From assembly GCA_016125135.1 (NCBI GenBank), contig WGMJ01000001.1:1-64000 (forward strand): DNA of 64,000 nt. Reading direction: 5' to 3'. A program made the position numbers and the translations under genes. Positions 8,956-17,000 of this stretch are shown here, one piece after another. The DNA comes from Alphaproteobacteria bacterium (lineage in GTDB: Bacteria; Pseudomonadota; Alphaproteobacteria; Micavibrionales; Micavibrionaceae). The notes beneath the pieces are model-generated. The model made no database searches, was not told where the DNA came from, and saw nothing but the letters and a program-made list of their open reading frames with translations. Every line of letters starts with the position of its first letter. Positions within the stretch are counted from its first letter, which is position 1.

Positions 8956-8980
8956 GATTTTCCCTTGTTTGGACCAAGGG

Positions 8981-9009
8981 ATCATAAGTGCTAATATTGA
9001 TTATGTCAA
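8981..9009 (-). promoter_or_regulatory. TTGACATA-type promoter
   Basis: On the minus strand TTGACA (9009-9004), a 17-nt spacer and TATGAT (8986-8981). This is the best match to the sigma-70 consensus in the orphan set, and it places the start of the metalloprotease mRNA near 8974. Confidence 0.75.
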
Positions 9010-9037
9010 TAATTAAGGGAAATTGTTAACATAATAC

Positions 9038-9066
9038 TTGATTTGAGGGCGGTGGGGGCGTAGAAT
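9038..9066 (+). promoter_or_regulatory. Candidate promoter
   Basis: TTGATT (9038-9043), a 17-nt spacer and TAGAAT (9061-9066) lie before the gene at 9093. It is divergent from the metalloprotease promoter. Confidence 0.5.
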
Positions 9067-9092
9067 ACCCCCCATTAAACAGAGGGTGTAAA

Positions 9093-9827
9093 ATGGCAAT
9101 AGAAATTTCACAAGAAGACGAAGCTTTAAGAGCATATAGAGCTGCGCGGTTGAAGGCGCGGGCTGACCAGATTTTTAACACGCCGGTCTCTATGCAGGAT
9201 ATCTGGGAGGATCAACGCCAACGTGGACAGAAGATTTTTAAAAAAAGTGGTCTTGCTGCACTGGTGCAAAGCCTTGATGCGCATAACGTGACTTACCAGG
9301 TCGTACCAGTCGTCGTTAACAAATGTGATGGCAATATAGAAGATATAATGGAGCTTAAATATCTGGAGCGGCTCAACTATGATGGCGCTCCCCTGTCACA
9401 GGGCGAGGTAGAGTATCTCGAACGGCTTGCTGCGTTTGGCCGGCAAGACACCGTTATAACGCTCAGCTCATATCCTGACCTTGAAAGAGCCGAAGCAATA
9501 GATGCAACGCCGCATTGTATAAAAATTACGATTAATGGTGAAGATGGCACCATTACAATGAAGGAAGACCTTTCACGCAAATGGGTTAAAGAACTGCAGG
9601 AAAGCGACATTGCCTCAAGCCCACGGATAGATTTTGTACGTGATGGAATTAATGGCGCTCTGCCAACGGTCATTACCTGTGGCCGTGTGCAGGATAAGCT
9701 CGGGTATCTGGCCAATATATTCAGAGGTCAGCAACGCATGAGCGTTGAAAGGCTCGGCGAAGTGCTACGGGCAGCTTATCCGGATAAATGTTTTGTTCCG
9801 CGCATCCCAGACCCTGCAATTTCTTAA
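9093..9827 (+). CDS. Orphan soluble protein
   Basis: This 244-residue protein has no signal or membrane segment. The start is highly charged (EISQEDEALRAYRAARLKARADQIFNT). A beta-rich middle reads TPHCIKITINGEDGTITMKEDLS, and the end is YPDKCFVPRIPDPAIS. The SD GAGGGTG precedes the ATG. Three co-directional genes follow closely (9850, 10033 and perhaps 11461). I recognise no family. The end is again Pro-containing. Confidence 0.6.
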   Translation: MAIEISQEDEALRAYRAARLKARADQIFNTPVSMQDIWEDQRQRGQKIFKKSGLAALVQSLDAHNVTYQVVPVVVNKCDGNIEDIMELKYLERLNYDGAPLSQGEVEYLERLAAFGRQDTVITLSSYPDLERAEAIDATPHCIKITINGEDGTITMKEDLSRKWVKELQESDIASSPRIDFVRDGINGALPTVITCGRVQDKLGYLANIFRGQQRMSVERLGEVLRAAYPDKCFVPRIPDPAIS

Positions 9828-9849
9828 GCAATTTATTAAAGGGAAAAAA

Positions 9850-10017
9850 ATGACAGGCAATAAAGATGATAGCGTACAGCCAGCGGATGATATTGTAGAA
9901 ACTGTAGCCGGAGAGGCAGCTATTAAAGGTCCGCCGAAACAAGAGCGCAACGTTGCTGAGGAAATGCATGTGCGTGACTTTTATTATGGCCCGCACTATG
10001 GCCTTCGTATGGTCTAA
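9850..10017 (+). CDS. Small acidic orphan peptide (55 aa)
   Basis: It starts at ATG 9850 with SD AAAGGG just upstream. A longer frame to 9745 would run back into the end of the previous gene. The peptide is acidic at first (MTGNKDDSVQPADDIVETV) and ends aromatic (RDFYYGPHYGLRMV). It lies 22 nt after the gene at 9093 and 15 nt before the next gene, so it is probably co-transcribed. Function unknown. Confidence 0.45.
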   Translation: MTGNKDDSVQPADDIVETVAGEAAIKGPPKQERNVAEEMHVRDFYYGPHYGLRMV

Positions 10018-10032
10018 ATAACCGGCGCTTTT

Positions 10033-11418
10033 ATGCAGCGTTCGCATGACCCGGAACAGCATCAGGCATGGCTGGCCCAGCAAAAGAAAAAATTGCTAGC
10101 CAATGAAACGTTGCGTACAGCCTTTACCCGTGCTTCTGCGAACTTCCCGCCCGATATTCAGTCCAAATTCCCTGCCTATGAAGATGTTGTTGATATTGCA
10201 CAAGGCTCGGCCGCGAATGTGGAATGGCTTACATCGCTTGTCAAAACGGGCTGGCTTTTTGCAACCAAGCTAACGGAAGCGCAGGAAGCAATTGCTGTCT
10301 TTATGAAGAAGCGGAATCGGCTGGCGTATAATGATATCAAAGCCTATCGCGATTATAATATGCTGGCCGATGCCGTTTATACCGAAGCCTATTCGGATGA
10401 AACCAAACGTGAGCGTATTGCACGTCTGCAAAAGCAAGTTTACGACAATGGTGAAGCAATAAACATTGGCACGGGCAAAAAATACAAGGCTGTGTTGTTA
10501 CGCTCGGCTGATGCAGGCTTTGCGCTCGAGCAGGGCGTTCTTTGGTGTTCACGCTATACAACAGCGCCTAATTTCTTTTACAGTTTTGCTGTCTATGGGG
10601 GCGTTATTGATTTGCTCGATGCGCAAGACCGCCCCATGTACGGGTTGGCGCTGGGCAATGCGCATTTTAATGACAGGGCGAATGAAAAAATTACATTAGA
10701 CGTTATTTTGAATGATGACCCTGATCTTCTTCCTGTGCTAGAGCCGCATATTGTGCGGGCGCTGGCATTGCCAGGCGGAAATTTAAAAATAAATGACATT
10801 CCCTCAAAATTCCATACGGCTTCTATGCTTGAGGCAGCAGTCCAGCGTTCGGCCGATGATGCAAAGGCGCGACTGCGGGCAGCTGCGAAGAAGCAAGACG
10901 TACAGGATGATACGCCTTCACACGATATTCATTATATAGATGAAGACTTGCGCGATGAGGGTATGTATTGTGATGCGCTTGAGAAAAATGTCATCAAGCT
11001 AATGCATGTTCCGCAAGACCGGCGCACGGCAAAAATCTATAAAGCGGCTGTCGTGCATGAGCTTGAAGTAATAAAGGACATGCCCGAGGAATTTTTTGAT
11101 CTGGAACTCTGCGAGATTCTTGTCAATGAATGGGGGCGGGCTGGCTTACAGGCTGTGCCGGACGAGCTTTTGTCGCCCGCGCTTTTCTGGGACGCTGTGA
11201 TTTTCTGGCGATATAACTACGAGAAGTTGGGTAACCGCGAAATGTTCCCGCCGATCCCGCATGAATATGCCGATACATTGGCGCATGCGGCGGGTATTTT
11301 TATTGAAGAAGATGGTTCGATGCAGCTTTACAAGCCCATGACAAAAGAGAATTTCCTCGCTGCATTACAAGAAAATGAATCAGAAGCCCCGCCGCCTCTT
11401 AAGCCGGAGGGGCCATAA
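10033..11418 (+). CDS. Orphan protein with PPPLKPEGP tail
   Basis: This 461-residue soluble protein has no recognised domain. The first third is helical and charged, and a middle part (residues 150-260) carries beta-rich sequence (SAVLRSADAGFALEQG-like, then SFAVYGGVIDLLDAQDRPMYGLALG). An Ala/Lys helix is followed by DIHYIDEDLRDEGMYCDALEKNVIKLMHVPQDRRT, which reads like a leucine-rich or ankyrin-like helical segment. It ends SEAPPPLKPEGP. No SD is obvious at ATG 10033, so coupling to the small gene before it is possible. Confidence 0.6.
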   Translation: MQRSHDPEQHQAWLAQQKKKLLANETLRTAFTRASANFPPDIQSKFPAYEDVVDIAQGSAANVEWLTSLVKTGWLFATKLTEAQEAIAVFMKKRNRLAYNDIKAYRDYNMLADAVYTEAYSDETKRERIARLQKQVYDNGEAINIGTGKKYKAVLLRSADAGFALEQGVLWCSRYTTAPNFFYSFAVYGGVIDLLDAQDRPMYGLALGNAHFNDRANEKITLDVILNDDPDLLPVLEPHIVRALALPGGNLKINDIPSKFHTASMLEAAVQRSADDAKARLRAAAKKQDVQDDTPSHDIHYIDEDLRDEGMYCDALEKNVIKLMHVPQDRRTAKIYKAAVVHELEVIKDMPEEFFDLELCEILVNEWGRAGLQAVPDELLSPALFWDAVIFWRYNYEKLGNREMFPPIPHEYADTLAHAAGIFIEEDGSMQLYKPMTKENFLAALQENESEAPPPLKPEGP

Positions 11419-11460
11419 GCTTTATCGCATTGCACAGATAAGTGTTTCGGCGTAAATTAA

Positions 11461-12309
11461 GTGCGCATGGAAATTTTCCTCGTTTCGTTTTTCTTTCTCG
11501 CGCTTGCCAAGCCGCTTATTTTCAAACTTTGTTCGCTAAGGCTTGATCACCGGACTGCACCTGTTTTTATTTCTTTTTTTACATTAACAGGGCTGTTGGT
11601 AACCTTGCCGTGGTTCGCACCGCTTATGCAGGCAGGCACAAAAACGCTTGTAGAAAATCCGTTTCTTCTGGGGCTTTGTCTGTTTAAGGGCGTTGTTTTC
11701 TGGCATGCCTGCTATAACGGCCAAAGGCTGATGCAGAAAAGCCTTTCATCAACGCACTTTATTTTGCCGCCTGCTATTGCCGTTGCATCGCTTATCAATG
11801 CCTTTCTGGGTGAGGCGCTAACAATGCAAGAATGGGTGAGTGTTGCAGGGCTTTGTAGCCTCGGGTTTGTTTTCTATTTTCGCGGGCATTTGCAGGAAGT
11901 ACCGGGCGAGACCAGAAAAATTTATCTGCTTCTGGTGGCGCTTACGGTGATCATGCTGATCTGTGACCACTATATTATCAAACAGAGTAACTGGTTCGTG
12001 TATCTCTTTTACAGTAATGCAGCGCTACTTGTGTTCTGTTTGCTGAAGCGCAAAGGCCGTGCCGTATGGCGCAGCGCGCTGATGACATGGCCAGCAATTG
12101 CGGCGGGGGTTACCTTCGCGGTTTTCGAGATTGTGAAATTCTACCCCATGGTCACCTATATCCCCGTAGCCGTCATGACTTCCGTCCAGTTCTCGGTTAT
12201 TCCGCTTGTGCTTATTTCAAGCGCGCTGCTGTGGAAGGAGCGGACATGGCAGGAGCAGCTCGTTTGGGGTGGCTTTTCGCTGTTTTTCTTTGCTTTATTG
12301 CTTGTATAG
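11461..12309 (+). CDS. DMT/EamA-like membrane transporter
   Basis: The 282-residue protein is almost wholly hydrophobic with about ten predicted helices, the size and layout of a 10-TM drug/metabolite (EamA-type) transporter. The substrate cannot be inferred. A start at GTG 11461 or at ATG 11467 is possible; neither has a good SD. Its stop lies 1 nt from the stop of the convergent gene at 12311. It follows the orphan operon after 42 nt. Confidence 0.65.
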   Translation: MRMEIFLVSFFFLALAKPLIFKLCSLRLDHRTAPVFISFFTLTGLLVTLPWFAPLMQAGTKTLVENPFLLGLCLFKGVVFWHACYNGQRLMQKSLSSTHFILPPAIAVASLINAFLGEALTMQEWVSVAGLCSLGFVFYFRGHLQEVPGETRKIYLLLVALTVIMLICDHYIIKQSNWFVYLFYSNAALLVFCLLKRKGRAVWRSALMTWPAIAAGVTFAVFEIVKFYPMVTYIPVAVMTSVQFSVIPLVLISSALLWKERTWQEQLVWGGFSLFFFALLLV

Positions 12310-12310
12310 A

Positions 12311-13330
12311 TCAAGGCGTTTTCGGCGCGGCCGGCCAGTCACCCATCCAGCTTGTCAGCAAAACCACTTTTGATGTGCCATTCACAGGGCGAATGCGCGG
12401 CGTACCATTGAATGTATTTTTGTCCGTCAATTCAGCAGCAGTGTTTTCAGAGGCGGGCCAATAGAAAACAGAACCAAAGGGCGGCATTTGCGCATCCATA
12501 CATACAAAATAGAATGGCGGGTCTGTTTTGCCCGCCTGCTTGTTGCGCGCAAGGGCATGCTCCGTGAATTCTATAACATCATTAACCCCCTCGTTCAGGA
12601 GCCATTTATGCAGTTTCATATCAAACTCGTCGAGCCTGCGCAGTAGGTCCCGCACACGGCGTGTTTCGTCAAGCGCCATTACAACGGCAGGGTGTACAAC
12701 ATCCTTGTTCCATGGCTTGAATGGCCGGCCATTTGTGAAATCCTCATCGCGCAGGCCCTGTATCTCTTCCGGCGTCAGCCCTTCGAAAGAGACATAGGCA
12801 ACTTCTGGCAAGCGGTCGCGCCCGAAATAATGTGATGAATTGCGGATCACAATCGTTGTATCACCATCTGATACGGCAATATAAGCGCGGCGATATTCCA
12901 CATACAAATCTTTATCCTGTATCGCAAAGCCGGGGCCGAAATGGTCACGTTGCGGGTCGCTTTTTGGCAGGCTCTCGTCACGCACATCATTATCGCGGTA
13001 CAGGCGTTCCATACCAAAGCGTTCAACCAATGATGCGCCGTTAAAACTTTGTGTCAGGAAACGCCATTGCGGAAACGAAAAAGTATAACGACCTATTTTC
13101 GCGCTACATTCAGCGAGGGCTTTGTCGACATTCGTCCATTCGGGCGGCGTGAAGCCTAAAAACTGGTGTATAAAGGCATCGCGATGCGCTGGCGTAATGG
13201 CTGGGGCGTTTAATGCTACAAGAGCTTCAGGCAAAGTCTCGGGGTTTTGCAGTTTGAAATATGCGTAAGCATAAGGCATGCCGCCGAACGGATTGAAAGC
13301 TCTGCGGAGCTGCTCTGTTTCGTTTGTCAT
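12311..13330 (-). CDS. Orphan protein coupled to an NAD-synthase-like gene
   Basis: This 339-residue soluble protein is not recognised. It begins TNETEQLRRAFNPFGGMPYAYAYFKLQ and has a beta-rich middle (DLYVEYRRAYIAVSDGDTTIVIRNSSHYFG). It ends SWMGDWPAAPKTP. Its ATG overlaps the stop of the upstream NadE-like gene by 4 nt, so the two are translated together and may act in one pathway. The substrate is unknown. Confidence 0.65.
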   Translation of the reverse strand: MTNETEQLRRAFNPFGGMPYAYAYFKLQNPETLPEALVALNAPAITPAHRDAFIHQFLGFTPPEWTNVDKALAECSAKIGRYTFSFPQWRFLTQSFNGASLVERFGMERLYRDNDVRDESLPKSDPQRDHFGPGFAIQDKDLYVEYRRAYIAVSDGDTTIVIRNSSHYFGRDRLPEVAYVSFEGLTPEEIQGLRDEDFTNGRPFKPWNKDVVHPAVVMALDETRRVRDLLRRLDEFDMKLHKWLLNEGVNDVIEFTEHALARNKQAGKTDPPFYFVCMDAQMPPFGSVFYWPASENTAAELTDKNTFNGTPRIRPVNGTSKVVLLTSWMGDWPAAPKTP

Positions 13331-14187
13331 ACGGGTATCCTTTTCAATTGGTCTGCGGGCGGTTTATAAGGTGTGTCACCATGGTGTGCGTTCGTCAGGC
13401 GTTCTTCGGCAAAAAAGGAACGGACGGCAATAAGTGCCTCTTTGTCCATGCTGGCCTCCAGCACTTCTTTGGTAATTTCACCGCGTTTGAATTTAATGTA
13501 GAGGTCAAGCTCGCGCATATAATTGGCCTGCGTTTCAAAGCGCCCGCAGTCGCAATCAACCTCGCGGCTTTTATCAATAGCAATTTGCGGTACGCCCAGC
13601 CATGCGCATAAATCAAGCACTTGGGTTTTTGAAAGATTGATAATGGGCAAAATATCAGCACATTTCGATGACTGGCTGTAAAGGCCCAATGTTTCTTCTG
13701 TATCGTTGCGTGAGCCAGCAAGGATCAAATAGTCTCCGCCCGCAAGACCTTGGCGCGGGTTCAGGCCCTGTTTTGTACGTTTGCGCAACAAGGCCCAGCG
13801 CATATCTTCATCGCTCTGTTCAAGGGATGAATCAATCTCGATCTGTGCTTGTGGTGCTTTTTGCTGGAGCCACGGCAAAATATCATGCGCCACCCAGTTG
13901 AATGTATCCTTGATGCAGGTTGCAGTACCTGCCATATCAATTTCGTTTTTCAGCGTGTGCTCGAAATTGAGGCCCACCATTTTGTCAGCGCGGCCTATAT
14001 TCTCGAGTGCTTTCGCGCAGACTAAAAATGTAATGATTGAATCGGTCCCGCTAATGCCTACTAAAATTCCGGGAGTACCGGGGGCTTGTAGCGTTTTCAT
14101 CCGCTCTTCAACCCAGGCAACAAGTATGTTGAAGGTTTCTTCAGGGCCTAAATCTGCCAGGGCAGGAGCTTGCGGGCTTTGCGACAT
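13327..14187 (-). CDS. NAD+ synthase (NadE)-like ATP-pyrophosphatase family protein
   Basis: The 286 residues cover the NadE domain. NAD synthases make NAD+ from deamido-NAD+, ATP and ammonia. The second half matches well: LILAGSRNDTEETLGLYSQ, then ADILPIINLSKTQVLDLCAWLGVP. The PP-loop is odd: where NadE has SGGxDS this protein has SGTDS (GISGTDSIITF), one residue shorter. Activity may be altered or lost. The end, YKPPADQLKRIPV, is Pro-containing like other orphans. It is probably an accessory or divergent copy rather than the housekeeping enzyme. Confidence 0.65.
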   Translation of the reverse strand: MSQSPQAPALADLGPEETFNILVAWVEERMKTLQAPGTPGILVGISGTDSIITFLVCAKALENIGRADKMVGLNFEHTLKNEIDMAGTATCIKDTFNWVAHDILPWLQQKAPQAQIEIDSSLEQSDEDMRWALLRKRTKQGLNPRQGLAGGDYLILAGSRNDTEETLGLYSQSSKCADILPIINLSKTQVLDLCAWLGVPQIAIDKSREVDCDCGRFETQANYMRELDLYIKFKRGEITKEVLEASMDKEALIAVRSFFAEERLTNAHHGDTPYKPPADQLKRIPV

Positions 14188-14192
14188 GGCGC

Positions 14193-14221
14193 AAATTAGC
14201 GAGGATATAAGTTTATGTCAA
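14193..14221 (-). promoter_or_regulatory. TTGACATA-type promoter (leftward)
   Basis: Minus-strand TTGACA (14221-14216) within AATATATATTGACATAA, a 17-nt spacer and TAATTT (14198-14193). It is back to back with the rightward promoter at 14233. Confidence 0.6.
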
Positions 14222-14232
14222 TATATATTGCG

Positions 14233-14262
14233 TTGACATAAGGGGGCCGCCTTTGGTATTGA
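14233..14262 (+). promoter_or_regulatory. TTGACATA-type promoter (rightward)
   Basis: TTGACA (14233-14238) followed by TAAG, then TATTGA (14257-14262) after 18 nt. It drives the membrane-protein genes from 14315. Confidence 0.6.
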
Positions 14263-14314
14263 TGAGCCTACTTAATAGACACATATATCAAGAATAGAAG
14301 GGATGGGTATTTTC

Positions 14315-14752
14315 ATGGCGGATACGCTTGAAAGAGTTGAGTTGGGTTCTTTATTGGGGGCTGGCCTTAGCGGCATTTTTCTTCTTGCGCTCATGGCACC
14401 AAATAGCGCCGATGACCTTTTTATCAAGACAAGGCTAAACCAAATGGAAACAGTTGCAGCCTCTTGCGGTGCAACGAACCCAGTGCATCAGGATGTTGTC
14501 CGCGTGGGTGGTCAGGTGCAAACAACTGGTACCGTTTTTGCCCAGAGAGATCAATTAGAATGTATCGAGCGCACGCTTAATGAAATACCATCTGCAGAAG
14601 TGCAACGTGCGGAGTATCTTGAAAGCACAAGCGCATTCAAAAATGCTGCCACGCCTATTAGCCTTGGCCTATTGATAGGTTCGTTACTTGTTGGCTTTGC
14701 TGCAAACCATGCACGTCGCCGGGAAAGCGTTCCCAGCCCGTTAAGAGGTTAA
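14315..14752 (+). CDS. Two-TM protein with Cys...Cys periplasmic loop
   Basis: The 145-residue product has a membrane helix at about 12-30 (LLGAGLSGIFLLALMA), an extracytoplasmic loop with two cysteines (ASCGATNP and LECIERT), a second helix (ISLGLLIGSLLVGFAA) and a short basic tail ending VPSPLRG. This matches the first half of the 36629 and 62955 proteins, so it may be a short member of that family. The start at 14315 is preferred because the SD (GAAGGG) abuts the earlier ATG at 14303. Confidence 0.6.
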   Translation: MADTLERVELGSLLGAGLSGIFLLALMAPNSADDLFIKTRLNQMETVAASCGATNPVHQDVVRVGGQVQTTGTVFAQRDQLECIERTLNEIPSAEVQRAEYLESTSAFKNAATPISLGLLIGSLLVGFAANHARRRESVPSPLRG

Positions 14753-14754
14753 CT

Positions 14755-15060
14755 ATGGCCAATACATTAAAATCAGCTTTAGGCGCAGGCGTTTTTGCGT
14801 TTTTGGCCGCGGCGCCCGGCGCTGCTGTTGCTGCAGCCCAGAATGCAGACCACCAGCAAGGGCTGGCGGCCAGCGCCCCTGACGCACTCTCACAGGAAAT
14901 CAAAGACGCTGTTGAGGCGGAAGAAAATTCACTGAACCAAGCGTTGCTGATCATTGGGGGTACAACAATAGTTTTAATGGGCCTCACAACGCTTGTAGCA
15001 ACTGGCACTTTTAACCGTGGTGGCTCTGGTGAGTGTACAATGAGTATAAGAGTTCCTTAA
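14755..15060 (+). CDS. Small exported, membrane-anchored protein, copy 1
   Basis: This 101-residue protein has an N-terminal signal-like helix (LGAGVFAFLAAAPGAAVAAAQ), the motif NADHQQGLAAS, an acidic stretch and a second hydrophobic helix (ALLIIGGTTIVLMGLTTLVA). It is a paralogue of the next gene: both share the signal region and NADHQQGL. The start is 2 nt after the previous stop. No function is known. Confidence 0.6.
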   Translation: MANTLKSALGAGVFAFLAAAPGAAVAAAQNADHQQGLAASAPDALSQEIKDAVEAEENSLNQALLIIGGTTIVLMGLTTLVATGTFNRGGSGECTMSIRVP

Positions 15061-15075
15061 GAAAACAAGGCAAAA

Positions 15076-15393
15076 ATGACCGGAAGAATTAAATCTATTT
15101 TAGGCGCATGCGCCTTCGCATTTTTTGCGGCAGCCCCTGGCGCTGCAGTTGCTGTAGCCCCGAATGCAGATCACCAGCAAGGGCTGGAGGCAGGAGTATC
15201 TGAAGAATTACAGCCTCCATTTTTCGAGGAGCCTCTTGAAAACAGAAATGGTGATGTCAATGCTTTGGCATCTGAGGTCGGGCCAACAGAAGAAGAAAGA
15301 AGCAATGTGCTGCGAGGGCTTATCGGTATGACGGTGGCCCTAGCTGCTATGGGTACGGCCGGATTATTTGTTAACGGCCCGCGCAGACAATAA
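15076..15393 (+). CDS. Small exported, membrane-anchored protein, copy 2
   Basis: The 105-residue paralogue of the preceding gene has the signal-like helix ILGACAFAFFAAAPGAAVAVA, NADHQQGLEAG, an acidic spacer and a C-terminal helix (GLIGMTVALAAMGTAGLFV) before a basic end (NGPRRQ). The first about 40 residues are nearly conserved between copies and the rest has diverged. It is the last gene of the rightward operon. Confidence 0.6.
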   Translation: MTGRIKSILGACAFAFFAAAPGAAVAVAPNADHQQGLEAGVSEELQPPFFEEPLENRNGDVNALASEVGPTEEERSNVLRGLIGMTVALAAMGTAGLFVNGPRRQ

Positions 15394-15458
15394 GGCATAA
15401 CCTGTTTTATATCAGTGGCATAGCGCGCTAGAAAAAGCTTGTAATTATATACATAATA

Positions 15459-16322
15459 ATGTTACATATTGTAATGCTTTTTGAGGAATACACCAATTTC
15501 GAAGGAGACAAGAGGGGTGCGCTGCGTGAAGTGCGCTTTCTCAAATCCGCATGGGAGCTCTCAGTTGGAGAGATTCCACAGGGTACAGGCGAGCCCGTAC
15601 TCTTTATTCCCGGCTATTTGGTTGGCAACAAAACAACAAAGCTTGCACGAAAAATCCTTGCGGAAAAAGGGCATCTTACCTTCGACACGGCAATGGAAGA
15701 AGCTATTGATTTCACTGACTATCATTTTGGCGCGATCACGCAAAGACTGTTTAATATTTATGAAGAGTCGGGCAAAAAAATAAATCTGGTCGGCCATAGC
15801 GCCGGTGGAATCATTGCGCGGCAAGCGGCCAGACTTTTTCCTGACCGTGTTGGCAGAGTCATAACACTGGGATCCGACTTTAATCTTGCAACGTCTGGAA
15901 AAGTTGGAGGCGTAACGGCCGAAAGAATATTTGATTTCTTACGGACGCGTATTAGTGCCAAACATATTGATGATTTTATAGCGTCCTCCCATGAGCCGCC
16001 ACCGGTGCCGACAACATCCATCTTCACAGAGGGCGATGAATTCGTTCCGCACAGCCTCTCGCTTAATCCTGATGGCGCACCTATGGCCGAAAACGTTAAC
16101 ATTTTCTGGACAAACGAAACACTTGTTGAAGGGCCAGAAACGCGCACGTGGAAGGCTCCAGGCCACATGGGCATGCTGGCAAGCGTTCAGGCGCTTACCT
16201 GTATTGCGGATCGTTTGGCTACGCGCGTAGACGGCTGGCAGAGGTTTGACCCCGAGCAATACACAGTTTTCTCACAGGCAAATATGCTGGCAAGATGCGA
16301 GTTGCACCTAAGGGCTGCATAA
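15459..16322 (+). CDS. Alpha/beta hydrolase (lipase/esterase-like)
   Basis: The 287-residue protein has EPVLFIPGYLVG (oxyanion strand), the nucleophile elbow GHSAGG with Ser at about 114, an acid candidate in FTEGDEFVPHSL and a late histidine in PGHMGML. These are the parts of a Ser-Asp-His lipase/esterase triad, and the PGY plus GHSAGG pattern is typical of triacylglycerol lipase-like proteins. No signal peptide is seen. The start is uncertain: ATG 15459 and ATG 15474 both lack an SD. Confidence 0.7.
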   Translation: MLHIVMLFEEYTNFEGDKRGALREVRFLKSAWELSVGEIPQGTGEPVLFIPGYLVGNKTTKLARKILAEKGHLTFDTAMEEAIDFTDYHFGAITQRLFNIYEESGKKINLVGHSAGGIIARQAARLFPDRVGRVITLGSDFNLATSGKVGGVTAERIFDFLRTRISAKHIDDFIASSHEPPPVPTTSIFTEGDEFVPHSLSLNPDGAPMAENVNIFWTNETLVEGPETRTWKAPGHMGMLASVQALTCIADRLATRVDGWQRFDPEQYTVFSQANMLARCELHLRAA

Positions 16323-16346
16323 TCATAGAAATAAAAAAGAGGTAAT

Positions 16347-16733
16347 TTAAACCTGCGAGTTTGCAAACTCGGCAGCGTTTGAGTCATCAATTACTTGCTG
16401 CAATTGTTTTTGTACGCTGGCATCATTCATGTCGAATGTCATGGCAAAGCCGTCCATCATCTTGCGGATGATCGTCCCACGGTGTGGAATGCGCAAAACT
16501 GAATCGCGTAGGTGGAATTTCATGGTTACATCAATCTGCTCGCCCACTTTTACATCGCGCGGGTCACAAAAAATGCGCAGGCCACCAAGGCTCCAATCTT
16601 CAACAGGGTAATTGCTGCCGTTAATTTCGATCACGCACAGGTCAGACTGGCGACGTTCGAAACGGCGGCGCGGGGGTGCTTCCTGCGTCGTTTGATTGGT
16701 ATCGTCTTTCACTTTGAGATTTTTGAAAAACAT
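16347..16733 (-). CDS. PilZ domain protein (c-di-GMP binding)
   Basis: This 128-residue single-domain protein has the PilZ ligand motifs RRRFERR (about 22-28) and DWSLGGLRI (about 46-54). It probably binds cyclic di-GMP and acts on motility, surface or secretion functions through a partner not seen here. It is convergent with the hydrolase gene and divergent from the capsid promoter. Confidence 0.8.
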   Translation of the reverse strand: MFFKNLKVKDDTNQTTQEAPPRRRFERRQSDLCVIEINGSNYPVEDWSLGGLRIFCDPRDVKVGEQIDVTMKFHLRDSVLRIPHRGTIIRKMMDGFAMTFDMNDASVQKQLQQVIDDSNAAEFANSQV

Positions 16734-16808
16734 AGGGAAAGTATAGTCTTCTTTTGACAGAAGTAAATGAAAATCTTAACGAATAGAAAAAATAAACGCT
16801 TTTTTTCC

Positions 16809-16837
16809 TTGACAGATAGGAAAATTTATTTTATCTT
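16809..16837 (+). promoter_or_regulatory. Capsid gene promoter
   Basis: TTGACA (16809-16814), a 17-nt spacer and TATCTT (16832-16837). The sequence after the -35 (GATAGGAAAATTTATTTTATCTT) resembles the promoter at 17. A leader of about 160 nt with short hairpins (for example GCCTTACCACAAGGC) precedes the ATG at 17001. Confidence 0.7.
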
Positions 16838-17000
16838 CGCCCTATCAAGCCACAATTGCGTCTGAAATCCGGCAACCTGCCTTACCACAAGGCGGGCCGC
16901 TTTCGTTTGCGCGGCTTGTGTCCCAGAAAACGGTTCTGCTATCTCAGCGCGCCGCCTGAACAAATTTTTCAAACAACTTCAACAAAAAGGAAAAAAGAAA

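Noticed and set aside
8956-8985. Upstream ATG 8985 for the metalloprotease
   Set aside because: It overlaps the -10 box TATGAT and lies before the expected transcript start; ATG 8955 has SD AAGGGA.
12066-12464. 132-codon frame across the end of the DMT gene and the 12311 gene
   Set aside because: It overlaps two better genes in both strands and shows no recognisable protein pattern.
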